From contig CAYPIB010000096.1 of NCBI GenBank assembly GCA_964410675.1, forward strand, positions 1 to 9,774: a DNA stretch of 9,774 nucleotides. The letters run 5' to 3'. The notes below the pieces were generated by a model that made no database searches, had not been told where the DNA came from, and saw only the letters and a list, made by a program, of their open reading frames with translations. The position numbers and the translations under genes were made by a program. This document shows, one piece after another, positions 1 to 6,292 of this stretch. This stretch comes from RGIG3040 sp964410675 (lineage in GTDB: Bacteria > Bacillota > Clostridia > Lachnospirales > Lachnospiraceae). Position 1 is the stretch's first letter; each line of letters opens with the position of its first letter.

Positions 1-700
1 AATTTAGTGTTGCGGCAAGGTAACCCATTTCATCAGCACTTTCAACATTCAGCTCGTAGTGATAGTTACCGCTCGCATACTGCTCCGTGGCGGCAATAAT
101 CTTTTTAAGCGGGATATAAAATATTTCCGTAAAGAAGAGCAGGATAATGAGGGAAAGAAAAATCAACAATACAAGGGTAATGTACGTAATTCCAAGCAGG
201 CTGTCAGCGGATTTGCTAATATCACTCATTGGCTTGTGAATAATCACGTAGCCTTTGATCTTATAGTTTGAGGATATTGGCGTAAATACACTGAGAGTAT
301 CCTCTTCAAATTCATGAAAGAAGTCGCCTACGACATAAAAGGAATCAGACGTAACGGCAGGATCAAAATTATTAATGACTTTAGGGTTATCTACGTTCGT
401 TACTTCATCTGAATTTAGTACAACCATACCGGAAGGATTTACAATCCAAATAGAAGCAGAGAGGTATGTTGCAAGGGCATTAATTTGGTTATATGCAGAT
501 TCAATCGTTATCCGGCTTTGATAAAGCTCGGAGGCATACGTCTTAGAGATAAGTGATGCCTCTTTATACAGGTTGTTTGCCGATTCACGCTTTAAATGCT
601 CAAGATTCAGACTTGCAGAAAAAGTTGCAACGACAATAAAGCCAAAGCAGCTAAAGATAATATAGGCAAGTAAAAATTTCAGGTATAAAGTCTTTTTCAT
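1..700 (-). CDS. Sensor histidine kinase, N-terminal part (cut by left window edge)
   Basis: This is a membrane sensor kinase that should autophosphorylate on His and pass the phosphate to the response regulator encoded just upstream. Reading from ATG at 700, 233 codons stay open to the edge. Residues about 9-27 form a first membrane helix, about 28-168 an extracytoplasmic sensor region, and about 169-191 a second very hydrophobic helix. From about 192 a HAMP-like linker begins (IPLKKIIAATEQYASGNY, then DEMGYLAATLN). The DHp and ATPase domains lie outside the window, so the His box cannot be checked. The start is fixed by a GGTGA ribosome binding site inside the end of the regulator gene and by a stop codon (TGA, 703-701) directly upstream in frame. 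The gap to the regulator stop is 6 bp, so the two are cotranscribed and probably translationally coupled. The ligand is unknown. Confidence 0.88.
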   Translation of the reverse strand, partial: MKKTLYLKFLLAYIIFSCFGFIVVATFSASLNLEHLKRESANNLYKEASLISKTYASELYQSRITIESAYNQINALATYLSASIWIVNPSGMVVLNSDEVTNVDNPKVINNFDPAVTSDSFYVVGDFFHEFEEDTLSVFTPISSNYKIKGYVIIHKPMSDISKSADSLLGITYITLVLLIFLSLIILLFFTEIFYIPLKKIIAATEQYASGNYHYELNVESADEMGYLAATLN

Positions 701-706
701 TCACAA

Positions 707-1411
707 TCACCGATTCTTTACTTCAAATTTGTAACCAATACCCCAGACAGTAGAGAGTCCCCAGTCTTCGTGCCCCCTAATTTTTTCACGAAGCCGTTTA
801 ATATGCACGTCAACAGTACGGGTATCGCCAATATATTCATATCCCCAGATTTGATCGAGAAGCTGTTCTCTTGTAAAAACTTGATTTGGGGATGTTGCCA
901 GAAAGTATAATAGCTCTAGCTCCTTTGGCGGCATATCAACAACGTTACCATCATACATGACAGAGTAATTTGTTAAATTGATAATTAAATCTGGATATTC
1001 AATCTTTTTGGCAGAATCCTGTGCTTCGGCAGCAGGAATTTGCTTGTAACGGCGTAAAACCGCTTTTACTCTGGCCACCAATTCCTTGCTGTCAAACGGC
1101 TTTTCCATATAATCGTCGGCACCAAGCTCTAGTCCCAAAACCTTGTCAAAGATTTCGCCCTTGGCAGACAGCATAATAATAGGAGTCGTTAAGCTGGCGC
1201 GGACGGATCGGCACACTTCATAACCATCCATGCCCGGAAGCATTAAATCAAGAAGAATTAAGTTGGGCTGAAAGGTCTTTATTGCCTCTAGGGCAGATTC
1301 ACCATCATTTACAATGAGTGGCTCAAAGCATTCTTTTGTAAGGTAGAGGGAAATGAGTTCCGCGATGTTATTATCATCATCTACAATGAGAATTTTTTGT
1401 TTGCTTACCAT
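707..1411 (-). CDS. OmpR/PhoB-family response regulator
   Basis: This is a cytoplasmic DNA-binding response regulator of 234 aa, a normal length for the family. The receiver domain spans about residues 5-118. It has the acidic pocket D11-D12, phospho-acceptor D55 in LILLDLMLPGMDG, the conserved S82 in PIIMLSAKGE, and K104 in the MEKPF motif. The C-terminal winged helix (about 137-232) shows the typical MPPKELELLYFLA, FTREQLLDQIWG and RTVDVHIKRLREKI segments. The ATG at 1411 is preceded by AAGGAGG. The gene lies 15 bp downstream of mutS2 and 6 bp upstream of the sensor kinase, which is its evident partner. It resembles PhoP/WalR-like regulators, but the regulon cannot be read from this window, so no symbol is given. 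Confidence 0.95.
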   Translation of the reverse strand: MVSKQKILIVDDDNNIAELISLYLTKECFEPLIVNDGESALEAIKTFQPNLILLDLMLPGMDGYEVCRSVRASLTTPIIMLSAKGEIFDKVLGLELGADDYMEKPFDSKELVARVKAVLRRYKQIPAAEAQDSAKKIEYPDLIINLTNYSVMYDGNVVDMPPKELELLYFLATSPNQVFTREQLLDQIWGYEYIGDTRTVDVHIKRLREKIRGHEDWGLSTVWGIGYKFEVKNR

Positions 1412-1421
1412 AAGTAAGATA

Positions 1422-1428
1422 CCTCCTT
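1422..1428 (-). promoter_or_regulatory. Ribosome binding site of the response regulator, overlapping the mutS2 stop
   Basis: On the minus strand AAGGAGG lies 10 nt before the regulator ATG. Its first bases are also part of the TAA stop of mutS2 (1429-1427), giving TAAGGAGG. Ribosomes ending mutS2 therefore finish on the regulator's Shine-Dalgarno, which supports coupling of the two genes. Confidence 0.8.
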
Positions 1429-3802
1429 ATTTAAATTCTGCAATTGTTACCCCTGCATCACCCTCGCCAAATTCGCCTAAGCGAAAGGTTTTAATGTAGG
1501 ATAGCTTTTTTAAGTGGCTGTGAACTGCGCTTCTTAAAGCACCTGTGCCTTTGCCGTGTACAATTCTGACCGTGTGCAGATGAGTAAGATAAGCGTCATC
1601 TAAGTACTTATCTAAAACAGCAATTGCTTCATCAACGGTTTTGCCGAGTAAATTAATTTCTGTAGCAATATTAGCAGCTTTTGTAACATTTACTTTGCCG
1701 GTTTTGGTACGGGAGAAGCTTAGGTTGGCAGCTTTGATATCATCCTCCGGCATTAGGAGAAGATCGCTGATATGAACCTTGGAACGAATAATACCACATT
1801 GCACGAATAAATTTCCCCTGGCATCGGGCTTTGACGAAACGGAGCCCTTCACTCCCATAGAGAGAACCTTTACTGTATCACCTAGTTTTACTTGCGCAGG
1901 CTTAAGCTGGCTTTTTTCGGGAAGTGTTTTTGTAAAGGAAAGCTTTGAATTTTTCTCGGAAATTTTCTGACGAACCTGCTCCCTTTTCTTTTCCATATCC
2001 TTCATCGGTGCAGCGGAACCGTATTTCTGGAAGGAGCGAATGGTTTCGTCGGCAACATCCTTTGCCTTTTGTAAAATGTCTCTCGCTTCCTCGTTTGCTT
2101 CCCGCAAGATGCGGTCCCTGGAGGCATCAATTTTGCCCTGCTTTGTTTCCAATTGCTTTTTGAGCGTTTCAATCTCTCTTTTATATCTTTCAATTTCAAG
2201 CTGTTCCTTTTCAATTGTAACACGGCTTCTTTCTAAGTTGGAAATAACATCCTCAAAGCTTTCCTCTTCACTGGAGAGCTGTTCTCTTGCCGCTTCAATG
2301 ATTGAGTTGGGCAGGCCTAATTTGCCGGAGATGGCAAAGGCATTGCTTTTACCCGGAATACCGATAAGAAGGCGGTACGTCGGGCTCAGTGTCTCTACAT
2401 TAAATTCACAGCAGGCATTTTCCACGCCCTTTGTCGAAAGTGCATATACTTTTAACTCACTGTAGTGAGTCGTCGCCACAGTGGAGGCTCCTCGGTCATG
2501 CAGATGCTTTAAAATAGAAATAGCAAGCGCAGCACCTTCCGTCGGATCAGTTCCGGCGCAAAGTTCGTCAAATAGACAGAGCGAACGACTGTCAGCCGCT
2601 GTCAAAATGTGGACAATGTTAGTCATATGTGAAGAAAATGTGGATAAGCTCTGTTCAATACTCTGTTCATCGCCAATATCCGCAAAAATATTCGTGAATA
2701 TACACAATTCACTGCGGTCGAGTGCCGGTATGTGAAGTCCTGCCTGACCCATGAGCGAAAAGAGCCCCACGGTCTTCAAGGAAACTGTTTTACCGCCTGT
2801 ATTCGGACCCGTTACGATCAGCTGTTTAAAGTCTTTGCCAAAGTAAATATCAATCGGTACGACCTTATCCTTGGCAAGCAAGGGGTGACGTCCTTTGCGG
2901 ATGTTAATATAGCCGGTTTCATTAAAAATAGGCATCGTCGCATTTTGATCCATTGCTAGGGAAGCCTTGGCGAAGGTAAAGTCCAAAAAGGTCATTAGAG
3001 TTGTGTTATGCATAATATAAGGAGTATACTCGGCGCAAAGCAGAGACAGCTCTCTTAATATTTTGTCGATTTCGTCTTTTTCCTGTAGTTCCAGTTCTCT
3101 TAGCTTGTTGTTGAGTGATACAACGGCAGCAGGCTCGATAAATAAGGTAGAACCGCTTTGGGACTGATCGTGCACCATCCCCGGAACTTGATTTTTGTAT
3201 TCTGCTTTAACCGGAACACAATAACGGTTATCACGCATTGTAATAACCGGATCCTGCAAATATGTGCGGCAGGAGCCATTTACCATCGAAGTGAGCTGAT
3301 TATGAATGCGGTCTCCCGTAATGCTCATCTGCCTCCGCAGGTTACGCAGTGACGGACTGGCATCGTCGGCAATTTCATCTTCAGACAAAATACAGCGTCT
3401 CAGCTCGGTGCTTATATTGGTGATTGGCTCAAGCTCTTCAAAAAATGAGGATAAACTGTCGGTAAATTCTTTATCTTCATTACGGCCGTAATTTTTAATA
3501 CGGGCAACATTTTCCAAGAAGGACGCAAGCTGTAAAAGCTCTGCGGCATGTAATGCCCCGCCTATTTCCAGGTGTTTGCAGGCAACTGTAAAATCACGGT
3601 TGCCGCCAAAGGAAGTATTTCCTTTTTTAAAAAGTCGGGAAAGTGCATCGCATGTTTGCAGCTGTGCCAAATTGATTGCGTCTAAGTTAAGCATCGGTGT
3701 GAGTGCTTGGCACATTTCCTTGCCCGGTGCTGAAGTTGCTTTGTCACAAAGTGTATTTATAATTTTATCATATTCTAATGTACGGAGTGCTTTTTCGTTC
3801 AT
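1427..3802 (-). CDS. mutS2: MutS2 ATPase with C-terminal Smr domain
   Basis: This is a MutS-family ATPase without the mismatch-recognition domain. In this family MutS2 has been linked to suppression of recombination and, in Bacillus, to rescue of collided ribosomes. The length of 791 aa is typical. In order: N-terminal core/lever region (about 1-315), ATPase with Walker A GPNTGGKT (332-339), the MutS signature STFSSHM (387-393), Walker B LCLFDEL with D412/E413 and the following GTDP, and a THYSEL segment (445-450). Next come a long charged coiled coil (about 510-620), a KOW-like segment (about 638-684), and an Smr domain (about 713-791) with HGKGTG (749-754). The Smr opening motif reads EINLLG where LDLRG is usual in Bacillus MutS2. 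ATG at 3802 follows GAGAGGA with 7-nt spacing. It is the first gene of a mutS2-regulator-kinase operon and is divergent from the HtrA-like gene. Confidence 0.96.
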   Translation of the reverse strand: MNEKALRTLEYDKIINTLCDKATSAPGKEMCQALTPMLNLDAINLAQLQTCDALSRLFKKGNTSFGGNRDFTVACKHLEIGGALHAAELLQLASFLENVARIKNYGRNEDKEFTDSLSSFFEELEPITNISTELRRCILSEDEIADDASPSLRNLRRQMSITGDRIHNQLTSMVNGSCRTYLQDPVITMRDNRYCVPVKAEYKNQVPGMVHDQSQSGSTLFIEPAAVVSLNNKLRELELQEKDEIDKILRELSLLCAEYTPYIMHNTTLMTFLDFTFAKASLAMDQNATMPIFNETGYINIRKGRHPLLAKDKVVPIDIYFGKDFKQLIVTGPNTGGKTVSLKTVGLFSLMGQAGLHIPALDRSELCIFTNIFADIGDEQSIEQSLSTFSSHMTNIVHILTAADSRSLCLFDELCAGTDPTEGAALAISILKHLHDRGASTVATTHYSELKVYALSTKGVENACCEFNVETLSPTYRLLIGIPGKSNAFAISGKLGLPNSIIEAAREQLSSEEESFEDVISNLERSRVTIEKEQLEIERYKREIETLKKQLETKQGKIDASRDRILREANEEARDILQKAKDVADETIRSFQKYGSAAPMKDMEKKREQVRQKISEKNSKLSFTKTLPEKSQLKPAQVKLGDTVKVLSMGVKGSVSSKPDARGNLFVQCGIIRSKVHISDLLLMPEDDIKAANLSFSRTKTGKVNVTKAANIATEINLLGKTVDEAIAVLDKYLDDAYLTHLHTVRIVHGKGTGALRSAVHSHLKKLSYIKTFRLGEFGEGDAGVTIAEFK

Positions 3803-3848
3803 AATAATCCTCTCAAATCTATTGCTTTAGGCATTTCAAAATATAGAA

Positions 3849-3854
3849 ATTATA
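3849..3854 (-). promoter_or_regulatory. Probable -10 box of the mutS2 operon promoter
   Basis: The minus strand reads TATAAT, a perfect -10 consensus, directly preceded by TG. Transcription would start near 3842 and give a leader of about 40 nt before the mutS2 ATG. No good -35 sequence sits 16-18 bp upstream, so the promoter is either weak, activator-dependent, or relies on the TG upstream of the -10. Confidence 0.45.
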
Positions 3855-3867
3855 CAGTGTGAGTATA
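3851..3867. promoter_or_regulatory. Small inverted repeat overlapping the mutS2 -10 box (possible operator)
   Basis: TATAC (3851-3855) and GTATA (3863-3867) form a 5-bp inverted repeat around a 7-nt spacer. It overlaps the mutS2 -10 box. A related TATACTGTGA occurs at the -10 of the divergent promoter (3920-3929), compared with TATACAGTGTGA here. Half-sites this short and AT-rich can arise by chance, so the operator reading is tentative. Confidence 0.2.
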
Positions 3868-3896
3868 TCATAAATGCGAAAAAATTACTACGGCGC

Positions 3897-3925
3897 TTTA
3901 CAAGAATGGGGGGATTCGATATACT
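3897..3925 (+). promoter_or_regulatory. Sigma-A-type promoter of the HtrA-like/yhaM/rlmD operon
   Basis: TTTACA (3897-3902) and TATACT (3920-3925) are separated by exactly 17 bp, with one mismatch from consensus in each box. The predicted start of transcription near 3932 gives a leader of about 28 nt before the GTG at 3960. It is divergent from the mutS2 promoter and sits about 70 bp from it. Confidence 0.7.
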
Positions 3926-3959
3926 GTGATTAGTTATAAAAAGTGTATTTAAGGGTCAA

Positions 3960-5315
3960 GTGAAGAGAATGAAAAAATGGAACGAGAAAGAGAAAAAGGA
4001 AGAAAATAAAGTTAACAGCAGGGCCGATTCTGATTTTTCCTTTATAAGGGAGACGATTAAGGAGCGTCCTGTTAATAAACAAAAATTATTTCGCAGGACA
4101 GTGATTACTGCTTTTTCAGCAGTTGTCTTTGGGCTTGTGGCATGCTTTACTTTTTTGGTATTGGAGCCGGTTATAAGCAACAAGCTGTATCCGGAAGAAA
4201 TTACCAAGGTAGAATTTCCGGAGGAAGAAAAGGAAACACTCCCGGAGGAGATGCTGACTGAGGATTCCCTGCAAGAAGAAATGGAAGCTAATATTTTACA
4301 GCAAATCGGGAATCAGGAAACGGAGAGCGAATTTACCGTTGAGGAATATCAGGGTATTTATGACAAACTCTATGAGATTGCCAATTCCGCTTCAAAATAT
4401 ATGGTTAAGGTCACTTGTACGACACAGAATTCCGACTGGCTGCAAGGAGTATTTGAGAATGAAAATGATTTAACCGGTGTTATTGTTGCCGATAATGAAG
4501 TGGAATATTTAATATTAGCCGAAACTAACCAATCACAGGAAGTGGATGAATATCATGTTACTTTTAAAAATGGAAAAACGGAACCGGCAGCTTTAAAGGC
4601 AGTTGACAAGCAGACCGGACTGGGAATTTTTGGAGTTAAATATGCTGGATTCAGTGACGAAGAAAAGGCCGGCATTGCAGTTGCCAGCCTGGGAAATTCA
4701 AATAACGGACGCATTATTGGCAGACCCGTTATTGCAATCGGAAGTCCCCAAGGGAAAAGCGGCTCTGTAACGTATGGAATTATTACTTCCACATCAGGTA
4801 CCGTTAATTTGGCCGACAGCATTTATCGAATGTTAGATTCTGATATGTATGGTAATGAAAATTCCGGTGGTGTGTTTATTAATTTAGCCGGAGAGGTTTT
4901 AGGTATTATTACAAACAATTCTACGGAAGATCAAAATGAAAATGGAAAAATACTTTCGGCTTTTGGCATTTCCGATTTAACGAATATGATTGAGAAATTT
5001 TCTAATGGTGAAACACTTGCTTATGCAGGCATTATTGGAAAGGATGTAACAAAAGAGGCACATGAGAGCTTAGCAATGCCTTACGGCGCTTATGTCAGTG
5101 AAGCAGCCTTGCAGTCACCGGCAATGGAATCGGGTATTAAGAGTAATGATGTAATTATTAAAATTGATGAGAATGAAATCAAATCTTATCGTGAATACAA
5201 AGAGGCAATCTTTGCAAAGAAGCCGGGTGATACGGTTATATTGCACATTATGCGCTACAACGGAAGTGAGTATATACCACTGGAAGTTTCGGTATCACTT
5301 GTTGAAAATAGATAA
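3960..5315 (+). CDS. Membrane-anchored HtrA/DegP-like PDZ protein, probable pseudoprotease
   Basis: This is a trypsin-fold (S1C, HtrA/DegP-like) protein of 451 aa held in the membrane by one helix. In order: a Lys/Glu-rich cytoplasmic tail (1-46), a membrane helix (about 47-67), a Glu-rich linker (about 78-128), the protease-like domain (about 140-345) and a PDZ domain (about 355-447). The fold is clear from GRPVIAIGSPQGKSGSVTYG and from ENSGGVFINLAGEVLGI, which keeps the nucleophile position S302. The catalytic partners seem lost. Where HtrA proteins have ILTNxHVV, this one has LILAETNQ (184-191), with no His. Where they have TDLAVLKV, it has TGLGIFGVK (219-227), with Gly for Asp. It may therefore bind or chaperone envelope proteins rather than cut them. 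GTG at 3960 is taken as the start because AAGGG lies 4 nt upstream; ATG at 3969, three codons later, is an alternative. It is the first gene of an operon with the YhaM-type gene, 35 bp downstream. Confidence 0.88.
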   Translation: MKRMKKWNEKEKKEENKVNSRADSDFSFIRETIKERPVNKQKLFRRTVITAFSAVVFGLVACFTFLVLEPVISNKLYPEEITKVEFPEEEKETLPEEMLTEDSLQEEMEANILQQIGNQETESEFTVEEYQGIYDKLYEIANSASKYMVKVTCTTQNSDWLQGVFENENDLTGVIVADNEVEYLILAETNQSQEVDEYHVTFKNGKTEPAALKAVDKQTGLGIFGVKYAGFSDEEKAGIAVASLGNSNNGRIIGRPVIAIGSPQGKSGSVTYGIITSTSGTVNLADSIYRMLDSDMYGNENSGGVFINLAGEVLGIITNNSTEDQNENGKILSAFGISDLTNMIEKFSNGETLAYAGIIGKDVTKEAHESLAMPYGAYVSEAALQSPAMESGIKSNDVIIKIDENEIKSYREYKEAIFAKKPGDTVILHIMRYNGSEYIPLEVSVSLVENR

Positions 5316-5350
5316 AATTGCGATAAAGCAGAAAAGGACAGGACAAAAAG

Positions 5351-6292
5351 ATGAAATTTATTCAGGACTATAATGAGGGCGACAGAGTATTTGATATTTA
5401 TTTATGTAAGTTTAAGCAGTCAGCTGTAACAAAAAACGGAAAGCCATATGAAAATGTTATTTTGCAGGATAAAACCGGTACGATCGATGCCAAAATATGG
5501 GATCCCAACAATGCCGGAATCGATGATTTTGATTCACTTGATTATATTGAAGTATATGGTGAGGTGAATGCTTTTCAGGGTGCAAAGCAGATTAATGTAA
5601 AGCGTGTCCGCAAGTGTCAGGAAGGTGAATACAATGCGGCGGATTATCTTCCGGTCAGCAAGAAAAATATAGATGAAATGTTTGAAGAGCTTCTTGCTTT
5701 AATTGAAGAAGTAGAAAATACTTATATAAAAGGGCTTTTGAATAAATTTTTTGTTGAGGATGCTGCGTTTATCAAGGCATTTAAACAGTCATCAGCGGCA
5801 AAGTCCGTCCATCATGGATTTGTCGGCGGTTTGCTGGAGCATACGTTAAGTGTAACAAAGCTTTGCTGTTATTATGTAACAGCATATCCGGCTTTAAATA
5901 AGGACCTGCTTATTTGCTGTGCGATGCTGCATGATATTGGAAAAGTAAAAGAGCTGTCATTGTTTCCGGAGAATGATTATACCGATATGGGGCAGCTCTT
6001 AGGGCATATTGTCATGGGTTGTGAAATGGTGAGTGATAAGGTTAAGCTGATTCCGGAATTTCCGACATCGATTGAATCACAAATTAAGCACTGTATTTTG
6101 GCTCATCATGGGGAATATGAATATGGATCGCCAAAGAAGCCGGCAATTATTGAGGCAACCGCACTGAACTTTGCAGATAACACAGATGCAAAAATACAGA
6201 CTTTTACAGAGCTGTTAGAAGGAACAAATGAAACAGGATGGCTTGGATACAATCGTTTATTTGAGTCCAATGTGAAGGCTACGGTGATTTAA
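5351..6292 (+). CDS. yhaM: YhaM-family 3'-5' exoribonuclease (OB fold plus HD domain)
   Basis: This is a cytoplasmic metal-dependent 3'-5' exoribonuclease of the YhaM family, which trims RNA 3' ends in Firmicutes. The length of 313 aa is close to the Bacillus protein. An N-terminal nucleic-acid-binding OB fold (about 10-90) shows VILQDKTGTIDAKIWD and YIEVYGEVNAFQGAKQINV. The C-terminal HD phosphohydrolase domain (about 150-285) has its metal ligands visible: H164 in GGLLEHT, the H194-D195 pair in MLHDIGK, H219 in GHI, H252-H253 in AHHGEYEYGSPKKP, and the acidic NFADNTDAK segment (273-281). No key residue is missing. ATG at 5351 follows AGGA with 7-nt spacing. The stop overlaps the next gene's start by one base (TAATG), pointing to coupled translation with the rRNA methyltransferase. 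Confidence 0.94.
   Translation: MKFIQDYNEGDRVFDIYLCKFKQSAVTKNGKPYENVILQDKTGTIDAKIWDPNNAGIDDFDSLDYIEVYGEVNAFQGAKQINVKRVRKCQEGEYNAADYLPVSKKNIDEMFEELLALIEEVENTYIKGLLNKFFVEDAAFIKAFKQSSAAKSVHHGFVGGLLEHTLSVTKLCCYYVTAYPALNKDLLICCAMLHDIGKVKELSLFPENDYTDMGQLLGHIVMGCEMVSDKVKLIPEFPTSIESQIKHCILAHHGEYEYGSPKKPAIIEATALNFADNTDAKIQTFTELLEGTNETGWLGYNRLFESNVKATVI

Noticed and set aside
59..271. Plus-strand 70-codon frame at the left edge
   Set aside because: It lies antisense to the sensor kinase membrane and HAMP-like region, has no convincing ribosome binding site and no recognisable family.
2040..2465. Plus-strand 141-codon frame inside mutS2
   Set aside because: It is the complement of the coiled-coil and ATPase coding region, Ser/Leu-rich by reverse-codon bias, with no supporting start signals.
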